Assembly: GCA_030220185.1 (NCBI GenBank)
Contig: JASPKZ010007296.1
Coordinates: 558,001-622,000 of the forward strand
Direction: 5' to 3'
Source of the DNA: Diploptera punctata
Taxonomy: Eukaryota > Arthropoda > Insecta > Blattodea > Blaberidae
Length of the DNA: 64,000 bases
Of this stretch, positions 29,875 through 41,357 are shown one piece after another (position 1 is the stretch's first letter; each line of letters opens with the position of its first letter). The notes below the pieces were generated by a model. It was not told the DNA's origin and did no database searches. It worked only from the letters and a program-made list of their open reading frames with translations. The translations under genes were made by a program, and so were the position numbers.

Positions 29875-32798
29875 TTGTTGAAATATTTTACGACCATTTT
29901 TCGTTTAAATGATGATTTTCCTTTGACAGTCTTTGACAGGCTACAGGACAATAACCTTCCCACTCCCCTTCTCGACCCCACTACTTCAAGGAATGCTTTA
30001 GAAATAGCTTTGTCCACATACCCTACTTCCTTGCAGGTAGCCCATTTCAATGCTCAGAGTATTACTGCTCATATAGATGAGATCAGAACTATTTTCTTCT
30101 CTTTAAATATTCATGCTCTTCTCATATCCGAAACGTGGCTAAATCCCACCATTACCTCTTCTTTAATTGACATGGATGGTTATACTTTTCTTAGACACGA
30201 TCGTGTTTACAGTCGCGGGGGCGGTATTGGAGCCTTCGTTAGAATAGACCTTACTCCTAAAATTGTGTATCTATCTAATAACGAACCATCTGCCGAAATT
30301 ATGTTCATAGAAATATTTGTCAGTTTCAAAAAATGTCTTCTCTGTGTAGTATACCAACCTCCTAAAATAAAAGCCATCGCTGAAATTGAGTCCACTTTAC
30401 AAAACGCGCGAATACAATATGAACACGTTATCGTTATGGGCGACTTTAATATAAATATACTAGACACTGATAACAGACATACACAACAACTGATGGCTAC
30501 GTTCCAGGCTTGGGATATGACACTCCTACCCCTACGACCTACACATCACACTCATCACTCTGAGACGTTACTTGACTTAATTGCAACTAATAATCCAGAC
30601 AGAGTACTTACTCACGGGCAACTGCCAGCCCCGGGAATATCAGCACATGATATTATATTCTTAGCATATTCACTGCAGTGCCCTAAACCGACTCGAAAGA
30701 CTATTACGTATAGAGACTTAAAACATATAGACAATGCAACCCTAATTGAAGAAGCTATGCAGATGCCGTGGCATTCAATATGGACGCTGCATTCTGTAGA
30801 TGAAAAAGTTGAGACACTAAATGACTTTATACTACAATTATACAACAGACATGCCCCACCAAAAACTAAACTCGTGAAACGACGCCCTGCACCCTGGATG
30901 ACTCTTTCAATTCGTAACTTGATGACTGATAGAGACGCAGCACATAAGAAATATAGACTCAACAAAACAGACACAAGTCTCACTCAATATAAACAGTTAC
31001 GTAACAAGACAAATCAAGCTATAAGAAACGCCAAACTTAGACATTTATACAACCTAACAAATACCAATACTTCAGAAATCTGGAAAAACTTGAATAGAAT
31101 GGGAATTGGGACAAAAGACACACAGGTAGACAAATTACCTGTTTCCCTGGACACACTCAATAATCACTTCACAGGTATAACTACTACTCCAAAGGATAAA
31201 GAACAAACAATAAATGAATTATCACTGACAAATCAACCCGACAGAGAACATTTCCACTTCTCATATGTTACAGACTACGACGTAAAGAAAGCCATCATGC
31301 GAATAAAAACCAAAGCAGAAGGAACTGACCATATAAATATTACTTTACTGAATAAAATAATCGAAGCTATACTACCTACTATAACTCATATTTTTAACTC
31401 CTCACTACAAACTTCTACATATCCCTCATTGTGGAAACAAGCCCTCGTACGTCCACTGCCTAAAGTTAAAACGCCCTCAACCCCGAACGACTTTCGACCC
31501 ATTAGCATTTTACCTACTCTTTCAAAAGCTCTGGAACGATTAGTCCATAAACAACTGACTGAATACCTAAATGATTACAACCTTCTAGATCAATTTCAGT
31601 CAGGCTTCAGGACAGGACACAATACAAATACTGCTCTACTAAATATTTGCGAAGACATACGCGAAGCTGCTGATAATCGAAAACTTACCGTTCTTACATT
31701 ACTGGACTTTAGTAAAGCATTCGACACGGTAGACTTGGACTTATTGTTGCATAAACTTAAAAACCTCTTACTCTCTGATAGTGCCACGAAATGGTTCAAT
31801 TCCTACCTTCATGAGCGCCAGCAATCTGTTATAGGAAATCATACATTATGTTCTTCTGGGGTTCCACAGGGTTCGGTACTTGGACCTTTGCTTTTTTCAA
31901 TCTACATAAATGACATATCTAACTCCCTAAAGCATTGCAAACATAATTTATTTGCAGACGACATGCAAATCTACATCCACACAGACAAATATTCACTAAA
32001 TGACGCTGTTGCCAAAATTAACGAGGATCTTGACTCACTAATGACTTGGACAGTTAAATATGGACTGCAATTAAATCCTACAAAGTCACAATCAATCATT
32101 ATGGGTCATCAGAGACTATTATCTACAATTAACCTAAACACAGTTTCGCATGTGTCACTAAACGGAGTTCAAATCCCTTATAGTGAGACAGTAAAAATTC
32201 TAGGAGTATTTATTGACAAAAACTTAAATTGGAATACACAAATAAACCATACATGCAAAACAGTCTTCTCAATAATACATTCATTAAATCGTGTACGAAA
32301 TTGTTTGCCATTCGCCCTTAGGAAAATGTTAGTAGAAACACTTGCAATGCCCCATTTTGATTATTGTGACACTCTTTTTACAGACTTAAATATTATTTCC
32401 ACTCAAAGACTTCAACGTGTTCATAATTCTTGCGCACGTTTTATTTGTGGTATTCGCAATTTGACCATGTTACACCGTCCCTGGAACAATTATCGTGGTT
32501 TCGTCTAAGAGATCGTAGAACTGTCCATTCCCTATCCCTTCTCTATAAAATACTTCACACATCATCGCCTAATTATTTATCACGCCGCTTCATCAGACTA
32601 TCCGACACACATAATCTTGACACTCGATCCCATCAGCACATTGTCCTTTATATCCCGCCTCATCACACTGTATATTATTCATTATCTTTTACGGTGTCAC
32701 TTACCAAAACATGGAATTCCCTTCCACCCTATGTCAGAGACTGTCAAACTATAACATCCTTCAAAAACAAACTAAAGGATTATTTAATAACAAACTGA
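29875..32798 (+). pseudogene. LINE ORF2: endonuclease plus reverse transcriptase, one frameshift
   Basis: Carries out target-primed reverse transcription. N-terminal APE-type endonuclease: VAHFNAQSI, LISETWL, VVYQPPK, VMGDFNI, LLDLIATN and ISAHD. RT: RPISILPTLSKALERLVHKQL, LLDFSKAFDTVD, SSGVPQGSVLGPLLFSIYIND, LFADDMQIYIH (FADD catalytic site) and VKILGVFIDKNLNW. The C-terminal part has ICGIRN and, in the next frame, FDHVTPSLEQLSWFRLRDRR ... WNSLPPYVRD. A single-base loss near 32460 shifts the frame and gives a premature stop at 32508. No RNase H domain. The first codon is unclear: the frame opens at a TTG and no ATG lies before the endonuclease. Confidence 0.93.
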
Positions 32799-33203
32799 CT
32801 TATACACCTCACTGATAGTATTCTTTTAGCAATATTAATATATTTAATTATTTATGTAAATAATATTAAGAATAACAAATATTTTTATTTGTTTTGTTTT
32901 AAATATTGTATAATCGTAAAATTAGTTTTCTATATCTCATTATTTTCCTGTTTTTTATATACACTAGACAGGGACAATTTAATATGTCTTGCTTGTATAC
33001 ATTTTATTATTAGTTTTAGTCTTAATTTTAACTAATATTAACTGGTTGTATTATAGATCGTAATATGTATATTAGATATTATCTTTTGATCAAATTTTTA
33101 CTTAGTGTTTAATATTAGAGTTAATTAAGATTGTTATATTCTTATGTAATATATGTTTGTCCTGGTGAGTGGAAGAGAAGGCCACATGGCCTTAACTCCA
33201 CCA

Positions 33204-33240
33204 GGCTAAATAAATAAATCTTAAATCTTAAATCTTAAAT
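33204..33240 (+). repeat. LINE 3' tail (AAATCTT)n
   Basis: 'AATAAATAAATCTTAAATCTTAAATCTTAAAT' repeat marks the LINE 3' end; the interrupted SINE-F resumes immediately. Confidence 0.88.
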
Positions 33241-33425
33241 GGTCGACTCAGCTTCTAAATTAATGAGTACCGCCGCTTGATCTGCGACTAAAGGTGGCCG
33301 TCACGCAGGATTGAAAACCGGCTGACATCGCGTGGGGATTGCCTAGAATTATGGGAGCCAAAACCTCCTACTACCCCAAGGGCCTCCTAAGGCATGTAGT
33401 GGGATTACTTTATCTTTTTTCTGTT
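33241..33425 (+). mobile_element. SINE-F, 3' part (interrupted)
   Basis: Begins GGTCGACTCAGC and continues 'GAGTACCGCCGCTTG', 'GGTGGCCGTCACGCAG', 'CCGGCTGACATCGCGTGGGGATTG', 'ACCTCCTACTACCCCAAGGGCC' and 'GTGGGATTACTTT', as in the 55.9 kb copy. It completes the SINE head at 25972-26074. Confidence 0.82.
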
Positions 33426-33526
33426 TTGTAGCGCGGGGATGATGATGGCTTTAATAGTATATAATAAATCAATTAATATTTTTTTATTCAATGCCACCAC
33501 GTTGTCATTTCAACATTCCGGTGTTC

Positions 33527-33612
33527 TCTCCTGGCATGGTGTTATTGTAACCCACCTCTGAGGTTGGGGCGCCTGGAAGGCGAAGTTACGCTGCCCCGAT
33601 GATATATGATAG
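33527..33612 (-). mobile_element. SINE-G fragment
   Basis: 'GTAACCCACCTCTGAGGTTGGGGCGCCTGGAAGGCGAAGTTACGC..GATGATATATGA' is the reverse complement of the middle of SINE-G (compare 3565-3625 and 46020-46095). Confidence 0.5.
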
Positions 33613-33654
33613 GTGATGATAATAGTAATGATGCGCCAAGAGAGCCTTAATGCA

Positions 33655-33832
33655 TATGAATGATGATAATAATGCCAAATGATATTCGGGGACCGTTTGG
33701 GCCTTAAAATTTCCTGAAATTTGCCTTACAGGTGAGGGAACACTCCGAAAAAAACATTACCCAGGAAACCTGTCCCGACCAAGGATAGAACCCGGGCCCG
33801 CTGCGTGACAAGGCAGCACAATACCTCGAGTA
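33655..33832 (-). mobile_element. SINE-C fragment (head and body)
   Basis: Reverse strand: 'GGGGACCGTTTGGGCCTTAAAATTTCC', 'CTTACAGGTGAGGGAA', 'CTGTCCCGACCAAGGATAGAACCC' (B box), 'GCGTGACAAGGCAGCA' and 'ACCTCGAG'. The 3' tail is absent; an unrelated '(GAT)n/ATGATGATAATAATG' stretch lies beside it. Confidence 0.82.
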
Positions 33833-33899
33833 TGTGCTTTAATTGAACCGTTTTGCATGGATGGTGAAACCTGGGTTATGAGAGTAGAGGTATAATAAT

Positions 33900-34095
33900 T
33901 ACAACTGCAATTATTGCTCTTGAACAGGTGGGAAATAAAGATTTGTACCCATCGAAGACCAGGAGGGATGTAGATTACACAATGACACAGACATTTATCA
34001 GCTATATAGACGACCCAATGTTGTAACTGTAATAAAGGCTAAAGGGAATGAATGGATTGGACATATAATCAAAATGGATGACAGCATAACTTTAA
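33900..34095 (+). pseudogene. LINE ORF2 C-terminal remnant
   Basis: Plus-strand pieces 'DIYQLYRRPNVVTVIKAKGNEWIGHIIKMDDS' fit the segment before the LINE C-terminus (IYELY..PDIVTVIK..RLRWIGHVVRMDD). The SINE-C at 34124 is inserted just downstream. Confidence 0.5.
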
Positions 34096-34123
34096 AAAGT
34101 AGCCTACGTACGTCTCCAAGTCC

Positions 34124-34430
34124 ATCGCTGTGGTCTCGAGGTAGCGTGCTGCCTTGTCACGCAGCGGGTCCGGGTTCGAGTCCCGGTCGGGACAGGCTCC
34201 TGGGTGAAGTTTTTTCGGGGTTTTTCCTCACCTGTAAAACAAATGTCAGGAAGCTTAGGGCCCAACGGTCCTTGAAAATCATCCGGCTATCATCATCCTT
34301 ATCATTATTATCAAAATCCATCACCGGTGTGGAAAGTAACGGGAAGCTACCATACCTATAATTCCCTAGTAATGCTGCAAAGTATAGCATGAAAATGCTA
34401 TGATTGCAGTGAAAGACTTGCCCTCGGATG
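34124..34430 (+). mobile_element. SINE-C copy, near full length
   Basis: 'TGTGGTCTCGAGGTAGCGTG', 'CGGGTTCGAGTCCC' (B box), 'CTCCTGGGTGAAGTTTTTTCGGGG', 'CACCGGTGTGGAAAGTAACGG', and the tail 'GCATGAAAATGCTATGATTGCAGTGAA..CTTGCCCTCGG'. One of the best copies in the window. Confidence 0.9.
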
Positions 34431-34849
34431 GATGGTACGTCTCTAAGGCGTAGTCGACACAATTCCTACCTTACATTCCAGCGAGTCAGGTTCGTTTCCC
34501 AGCGGGGTAGGGATTTTAAATCTCCGCCTGTAGTCTGGGTGTGTGTTCTGAGCTTATGTGAAAAAGGAAAAGTAAACGACATAAAACGAAATACAAAAAA
34601 CAGTATAACTAAAAAATAACAGCAAACAATTTGAAGGAAAACCAGGAGAGATATGACGTAGATTGAGATACAATGTAGTTGAATTGTGTGGAAAACAACC
34701 TAAATAGTTAAGGAGTTAGACAATAGGGAAAGAAGGCGGAGTAGAGAGAAGTATGCGCTAACATCGATAAAGAGGCGTAAGTTAGCTATAAGAGCAGTTT
34801 GTAAAAAAAATAACAAAAGTCCTTCACGCAATAACTGCATAAACTAATC
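34431..34849. other. Intergenic; weak tRNA-like patch
   Basis: 34436-34560 has 'CAGGTTCGTTTCCCAGCGGGG', B-box-like, with no convincing A box. The remainder is A-rich without recognised genes. Confidence 0.3.
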
Positions 34850-35220
34850 GAATTCATCGGTAAGTCGAATATATGGTAGGATTTTGCTGGTTTGCGGAAT
34901 ATAGGTAAATATTTCTTCTGTTAATTAAATCTAATGTAATCAATCACATTACGAGAAAAACGTAGCAGCCTTTAGAGCGATTTTTAAAATTAGGGTACTC
35001 CTAAAGGTCGAATTTTGCTGATTTTTTGGGTAATAACTTTCTCGTTTTTTTCAGTGACATACACCGAGTTTCGCTACAAAAATTCGAATATTACAGCAGC
35101 TACAATGATTTTTAAATATTCGTTTAAGATGAACCACCACTTCTAATAGTTCGATTTTACTGGTTAACGAACTCGACCTTACGTTTTTATTTGGTTGCTA
35201 TATGCCGAATTTGGTTAAAA
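34850..35220 (+). repeat. Repeat H, copy 2
   Basis: Same block order as at 14.2-14.5 kb: 'GGATTTTGCTGGTTTGCGGAATA', 'AGGTCGAATTTTGCTGATTTTTTGG', 'TTTCTCGTTTTTTTCAGTGACATAC', 'GAATTCG', 'TCGTTTAAGATGAACCACCACTTC' and 'CGATTTTACTGGTTAACGAACTC'. A TA run follows at 35252-35312. Confidence 0.65.
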
Positions 35221-35250
35221 AAATTGAGGCCGCAAGAGTGTTAACGCTCA

Positions 35251-35251
<1 letters not shown>

Positions 35252-35312
<61 letters not shown>
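35252..35312. repeat. (TA)n microsatellite
   Basis: About 30 TA steps. Confidence 0.95.
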
Positions 35313-35315
<3 letters not shown>

Positions 35316-35519
35316 CCCACAGAATATATCCATTTTTGTCAAGTTAATTTTCGATATCTACTATGTAGAATCGACGAAGATTTATAAAATAATAATATAA
35401 AATATTTTCCTTAAGAAAGATGTAGGCCTACACAACAGATATGTATAACACACGTTTTATAAAAAATGGGAATGTAATGAACTGTGCATGAACTATGTGT
35501 GATTCAACTAAGAGCGAGA

Positions 35520-36842
35520 AGTTATCCTGCTGGAGCGCGAAATTCTTAAAAAGTTTGTTAGACTTATTCGAATGTGTCTAAATGGCACAAAGAGGACGGC
35601 GCGTGTAGGCAAACAGTTTTCGGATACTTTTGAAATTCACAATGGTTTAAAGCAAGGAGATTCATTATCTCATCTAGTATTCAATTTGGTACTAGAGCAT
35701 GTCATCAAATCTCTAGAGGATGGAGCAGGCCTACAACTCAATGGTATGAATAAGCTGTTAGTTTATGCTGATGATGTAGTATTATTAGGCGATAACGATG
35801 AGATACTAAGGGCCAACGTGCACACTATTGAGTGACACTAAGAAATTATGACAGGAAATGAACATCAATAAAACTAAATATATATTCACACATAAAAATA
35901 TATTATATAATGGAGTGAAATTTTGAATAAGTGGCTGAATTCAAATACCTAGGAACAACAATCACAAATAGGAATGAAATGCACAAAGAAATTAAACATA
36001 GGCTCAATTCTGGAAATGCATGCTACATTACAGGGATTCTTGTTGTCTCAACTTCTCTCAAAAAAACGTTAAACTGAAAATATATAGGCCTAATTCTCCC
36101 AGTTATATTATGTTGTTGTTGTCTAATGTGCTGCATCTAACACTGAAGACATTAGCAGTCTTGCTCTCCAATACTTTGAGGTCTTAGAATCTTTATGTTT
36201 GACAGCGATACAGTTGTTCAGATTACCTTCGTCCATTTCTTCATCAGGGTGATTGCATAAAATGAATTTCGGTGAAGGCAGAACATTGATTTTGTGAAGG
36301 TGTTTTGCAAGGCAGTCGTGGCCCGTTCTCATCCTACTTCTGTTTTTCTTGGTATGTTCGGTATATCAGTATGTTTTATTAGGCATTCCCATTTTTTGTT
36401 ACTGGCCACAGTTTGAAGTCTATTGTCATGGATGCGAAAAATTGACTCTTCCTTTAAGGAGGAGAACATATTACGAGTATTTGAGAATGAAGTTTTTAGG
36501 AAAATGTTTAGGCCAAAGAGAGATGAACAGACAGATGAATGGAGAAGACTTCATAACAGTGAGCTATATGATCTTTATGGGAAACCAGATATTATAAGAA
36601 CAGTTAAATCTCGTAGACTGCAATGGACAGGACGTGTGGCACGAATTAGGAATTAAAAATGGGCATAGAAGTTTCTTGTACGAAAAACAGAGTTTATAGA
36701 CCACGAATGAGATGAGAGAATAACATTAACCATTACTGAGGGAAGAAAATTATGCAGGGGATGATTGCTCAAGATGGAGAGCTTATGTCGGCGCGGCCAT
36801 GAACCTATGGGTTCGATAGTGCCAGTGAGTTATTTAGTTAGT
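35520..36842 (+). pseudogene. LINE (non-LTR) RT fragment, interrupted
   Basis: 5'-truncated copy of the same LINE family as 49.1-50.2 kb. RT pieces: RLIRMCLNGTKRTARVGKQF, FEIHNGLKQGDSLSHLVFNLVLEH and LLVYADDVVLLGDND (YADD). After the insertion at 36111-36425 it resumes 'IDSSFKEENILRVFENEVFRKMF', 'EWRRLHNSELYDLYGKPDIIRT' and 'RRLQWTGRVARI'. The 3' end is 'GCGCGGCCATGAACCTATGGGTTCGATAGTGCCAGTGAGT'. Stops and frame changes make it inactive. Confidence 0.85.
36111..36425 (-). mobile_element. Other LINE 3' fragment inserted in the LINE copy
   Basis: Minus strand encodes 'RTGHDCLAKHLHKINVLPSP..CNHPDEEMDEGNL' and 'KYWRARLLMSS'. This is the region found after the RNase H domain in I/Jockey-group LINEs (TGHD-LA-HLH-IG-LPSP). 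Its 3' end carries (ACA)n, seen as GTTGTTGTTGT at 36112-36122 on the plus strand, marking the direction of insertion. It splits the LINE at 35520-36842. Confidence 0.68.
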
Positions 36843-37631
36843 GAGAACAATCTCAATAGCTACATTCCTTCGGAATACGCTAAAGAGAATATTTCGTGCT
36901 TACCTGTGCCTGTTGCTGTGTTCTTGTTGAGGATCAACTCACTGCTCGAGCGAACGGAAGGAAACACATTAAAAATAATTGCTGAGTGTTCAATACTAGT
37001 ACTGTCTCATCATGCGTTGACGTAATTGTTTCTCCGCAACTGTGTAACTTCAAAGAAACATTTTTAAGAGTAACTACTGTTTCACTCTATTGCGCCAAAA
37101 CTAGAGACTATTTTGTGTTACGTTTTCTGGTGCAAGTCCCAGATTAAATTGCAGTTGACCTTATATTTCCGAGAAAGAAGGTCGAGGTCATTTTCAAAGG
37201 AAACATTTTTTTACTTAAAGTTAGTCATGCATCAAATAATAGAAAATGTGTCAAGGGGGATTTTAAATTTTACCTTAAAAATCATTTGTCATTTCTCATT
37301 TCCTATTGCGTGTTGGTGTTTTAATGGCATTGTAAACTGCACAATTACGTTTCTGAGATTACGTTACCAAGGTGATAACATCGATCATCATTCGGTAAGA
37401 AATACATTGCGGTTATTTACGTTATGTGGATTGAAAATTGATTTTTCCCCCCTTTTTTTTCGGTTGATTTACAATGTTTATTACAGAAGCGTAGTTGAAA
37501 TCCAAATTTAGAAACATGTTCATACAAAAATCCATTCCTTGTATTGAACATAATTTTATTTCAAATTACATTATGATGAATTGAATTACTTTTAATAAAA
37601 TAATTATTTATTATACATAAGCTATTCAACA
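36843..37631. other. Intergenic, no gene supported
   Basis: A 132-codon plus frame at 37113-37511 (MCYVFWCKSQIKLQLTL...) is rich in Phe/Leu/Ile and Cys with no recognised domain; probably chance. Confidence 0.4.
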
Positions 37632-37965
37632 AGTCGGCTCCGTGGCGCAAGCGGTTAGACGCTCGCTTTTCACCGCTGGGGTCTCGAGATCGAGTCTCGG
37701 TCACTCCATGTGGGTTTCGTGGTGAACGAAACGGAGCTTGGACAGATTTTTTCTCGGGAGGGTCTTCCGTTTTCCCCTGCCATAATTTCATTCCACCGTT
37801 TCTCCATACTCATCTCATCCATTTCGTCCATCTGCCCCTGTGATGATGCGTCAGGCGTGGTTGGCCGGCACCATAGTTATTCACAGACCTCTGTATAATG
37901 GGCTTCATCTCATCTCATTCCTATACCCAACCCTGAGTTGAACACGAGTTGTGGTTATTATTATT
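37632..37965 (+). mobile_element. SINE-B copy, best copy
   Basis: 'GGCTCCGTGGCGCAAGCGGTTAGACGC' (A box), 'GAGATCGAGTCTCGGTC' (B box), then 'ACTCCATGTGGGTTTCGTGGTGAACGAAACGG', 'TTTTTTCTCGGGAGGGTCTTCCG', 'GATGATGCGTCAGGCGTGGTTGGCCGGCACC' and the tail 'CATCTCATCTCATTCC..AACCCTGAGTTGAACACGAG' with (ATT)n. Related copies at 0.4, 8.6 and 43.5 kb. Confidence 0.88.
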
Positions 37966-39526
37966 ATATAAGCTATTCAATAACCTATACAAAATGACAC
38001 CCCTATATATTCTTAAAATGAGCATTATCGAATGGGATGTTTGGATTATTTAAAGATAAAAACCGATTAAAAGTAATTTGTTCTTAATATACGTTAACAA
38101 AAATTAATCATTATATAAAGTTACAGTTGTGAATGTGTGGTCATTCATTAGCGTTATTACTTCCCTATAATAAATGAATGAAAGTTGTTTCAACCAGTTC
38201 TGCTAATTGATAAAATGGATTGCAATTTATATTACCTGTATTTATAAAATACTTTTTTTGTAACATTAAATTATTAATTTTATTTATCCTTATAGTTATA
38301 ATACAATAAGTAGTGTTAATATTAACTTATTATTTGTGCCCATATAATTTCTAGTGAGTACTTTCACTGTTTAGGTCTAAATTGCAAATAAAGTTTTTTG
38401 TGATTTATTTGGCTAAAGTGTCCGTCTTGAATCTTATGTTATAATAATGCATGGTATTGTCACATTCCATTTTTTTTTTGCATAATCGTAAGCTACGGAA
38501 ATAAAACCGTATGAAATAAAAATATACACACTTGCATATAGGTTGAGGGTTTTTATTTCGCCTTATTTATAGACGCTTTAAGGTCATATCACGTCTATAC
38601 TTTTTATTATACCAAATAGGCTAGATATTTCTTTTTCTTCCTCAGTCATGTATTTACAGAAGTTAATATGTTTAATTTTAATGGTTTTATGAAATGATTG
38701 TAATAAAGTCGGTCCTGATATTTAAATCACAACTCAACATTTGTTTTGTCAATTGAGTAAAACCAGGAGGAAAGTCCCTATAATCACGTTGATCAAACCT
38801 AGAATCTAATAGAAATTTTCTTAAAGGGGAAACAAAGAAATCCACTTTTTTCTTCGTATGGACATGTTGGCTAAAAAATAAAATAGTAACATGTAAGCTG
38901 CGATAGCTTGACTTTTGTTACTGGCAAGCAACTTGAATTTTGGGTTGTGTTAGTGGTAATACTACTTTCATGAAATATGTTTAACAACCTTTAGTGGGAT
39001 AGGCCTACCTGTTGGTGAGATTTAGCATTTTGATTTGTATATTTAGCATTTTGTAGCTTTTTTACATTTGCAATTTAGAATTTTATGGATTTTTTAAAAG
39101 TAGGACTACAAGTTATTTTGAGTTAATTCTAATGACAGGCGATGTTTTATGAAATTACTTTAATGTGTAATTAAAATCACATTTTTAAAGGATTGATAGA
39201 TAAAAAGTTGGATTTATTTTCAATTAATAAAGGTTAAAGCGACACAGAAAATTTTAACAATTTGATACAGGTTGAAACCTAACACAGAATAAATACAGAC
39301 GTGAATTTATACTGATACAAAACCAGAATATTGAAATAAAATGGACAAATTTAAATTCAGACATGGAAATTCAGTAAAGCTATACCTCAGTATTTTGTTC
39401 TCCTATCATTTAAAATTAAATTGTATATATACAGAAATATCTTTCAGCATCTAGCTACGCTATTGATAGCACCCCAAATACATTGTAGAGCTGCTTGGGC
39501 AATAACATTTGCAGGCAGTCTATACC

Positions 39527-39598
<72 letters not shown>

Positions 39599-40080
39599 AT
39601 TAATATTTTAATTTTCAGAATAAAATAAAGTAACAAATATTTGACAAAATTGTTGAGTTAGAATTAATATCGAATTTTGATATAATTTTCCCACTTTGTA
39701 CCAATTTTGTATTTTGTCATAATTTCAAAACACAGGCCTATTAAAATTTTGTTTAGAGGTCATGAAAAATTAAAATACAAAATACAAACACTTCACTCTA
39801 TATTTGCGAATAATCACTCTGTATTGTTATACTCATGTACAATGTCTTAAACTGCTTAAGCATACATTACACAAGTCTGCATTTTAAACTTTTTCTCAGA
39901 TGATTTATTTAAAATAGGTGTTTTTAAATACATTTTTATACTGATTCCAGAAATGATTTCCATTTTTGTCTATCACGTCAGGTTTTTACACAAAATAAGA
40001 ATTGATATTTATATTTTACTCGGCACTTTATTTTCAAATTTTTATAATGCTTTTTCTGCTCATAAAACATTTCTCATTCG
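37966..40080. other. Long AT-rich stretch, no gene seen
   Basis: No open frame of note. It holds one TAGGCCTA (39000-39007), an (ATT)n run at 39531-39596, and otherwise anonymous AT-rich DNA. Confidence 0.5.
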
Positions 40081-40084
40081 TAGC

Positions 40085-40570
40085 CTATATTATAACTGGA
40101 AGAATCCCCATTTTATATATGTTTTAGTTTAACACTTTTTTAGAGAATTTGGAGAGTTCCTGTAAGTCATAAAAAACATAGGCCCTACGTTTCCAGAGTT
40201 GAGTCTATGTTTAATATATCTGTGCATTTCACTTCTATATGCAATCTTATGTTCCTATTTGTTATTATTGCATCTATTTCAATGCCCCCACTTCTTTAAA
40301 ATTTTCTTGATTTGTTATTAAGAGTCCATTTCCATTAATTTTTCCTAAGAACTTTATTCTCAAATATCGTAATCTCCTTTCCTCCCTCAAAGTAAGAGTC
40401 CATGTTTCGCATTCATATAATATAACTGGTAGAATAATATTTTATATATTTTCAGTTTAACTATTTTGAAAGGAGTTGGGAAGTCAAGAGTCTCTGTAAT
40501 GCATAATAACATGCATTTCCAGAATTGAGCCTATGTTTAATGTCCTTGTGCATCTCATGACGCTACATAA
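40085..40570 (-). pseudogene. Antisense LINE RT fragments, duplicated
   Basis: 'CATTCATATAATATAACTGGTAGAATAAT' at about 40408-40436 is the reverse complement of the LINE block 'ATTATTATACCAGTTATATTATATGG' at 49.7 kb, and 40375-40410 matches the following 'CTTAAGGGAGGAAAGGAG' part. A diverged second copy of the same stretch lies at 40085-40240, in head-to-tail order with the first. Remnants only. Confidence 0.55.
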
Positions 40571-40599
40571 TTTAGTTTTAATGAGATCGAGTTCCAGAC

Positions 40600-40885
40600 T
40601 CAATTAAATGTGGATAACTTGGTCTTTATGGGAAATCAGATGTAATATATCTTATAGACCGCTATGTGTAGCACGAATGAGAATGGAACAGGTATGAAAA
40701 CTTCTTGTAAGAAAATTAGAGAGAAAGCGCTGACTAGATAGGCCAAGAATTACATGGTAGAATAACATTAACTATAATTTGAGGGAGATTAAATATACAG
40801 ACAATGATTGGGAAATATTGGCTCAGGATATCTGTCCGGCCGTGAACCTCGGATTTCGATTGTGCTAGTGAATTCATTACTCGTA
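40600..40885 (+). pseudogene. LINE 3'-end remnant
   Basis: 'GGTCTTTATGGGAAATCAGATGTAATA', 'GTGTAGCACGAATGAGAATGG', 'GGCCAAGAATTACATGGTAGAATAACATTAACTATAATTTGAGGGAG' and 'CGGCCGTGAACCTCGGATTTCGATTGTGCTAGTGA' parallel the 3' end at 49.86-50.16 kb. All frames broken. Confidence 0.7.
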
Positions 40886-40964
40886 TAACTAATTATGCCA
40901 TTGTAAAAGCCTATGTATGAGTTCTCAATCTACATAAAACGAAAACATTCCCTACATACATTTA

Positions 40965-41055
40965 AAAATGAATGAATGAATGAATAACTTTGTCCCATGA
41001 AAGGCTCTAAAGAGGGAGAGGTCACGTGGGGAGCTACACCACACGAGAAAATAAT
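40965..41055 (-). repeat. Repeat D tail with (ATTC)n
   Basis: Reverse complement reads 'GTGTAGCTCCCCACGTGACC', 'GAGCCTTTCATGGGACAAAG', then (ATTC)n, as in the copy at 20.6 kb. Confidence 0.6.
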
Positions 41056-41271
41056 TTTTTTATACCTCCATATGATCAAAGCTAAAGTTAAGTTTTTTTA
41101 TTGTCCCTCTCATTCCTGTCACGGATAGCGGTAGACCAATGGATTCCTAACTGATATTTGAATGTATCCTACATAGGCTATATGTATAATTGTAGGCTTT
41201 CACGGCCGGCATCTTGATCCATATTTGGTTCGTCTTCCAGGCTTATAGGCCGTGGTCCGGTTGTCTTCATA

Positions 41272-41312
41272 CTCGACGTTTCGTCTACTGCTGCGGTAGA
41301 CCTCATCAGGAG
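41272..41312 (-). ncRNA. Hammerhead-ribozyme-like motif (left PLE arm)
   Basis: Minus strand: CTC-CTGATGA-G-GTCTACC(gcagca)GTAGAC-GAAACGTC-GAG. Perfect CTGATGA core, stem II of six pairs, stem I GAG/CTC, minimal ACGT stem III. One extra G after the core, parallel to the extra T in the 26-29 kb PLE. Confidence 0.65.
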
Positions 41313-41357
41313 ATACTGCAGCCGACTGTTGAGGAGTTCACAGAGAGCACGCAGTAT

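Larger units (their letters stand above)
26075..33240 (+). mobile_element. Near full-length two-ORF LINE, host to a PLE
   Basis: Non-LTR retrotransposon with ORF1 (26174-26307 joined to 29239-29761), ORF2 (29875-32798) and a 3' untranslated region ending in (AAATCTT)n at 33204-33240. It lies inside a SINE-F copy. APE-type endonuclease and RT without RNase H suggest the CR1/Jockey/L2 side of the LINE tree; the clade is not resolved. About 4.25 kb without the inserted PLE. One single-base loss in ORF2 and the PLE insertion are the main damage seen, which implies a fairly recent insertion. Confidence 0.85.

Noticed and set aside
37113..37511. 132-codon open frame
   Set aside because: AT-driven Phe/Leu/Ile/Cys composition, no motif, no second copy, no splice or promoter support.
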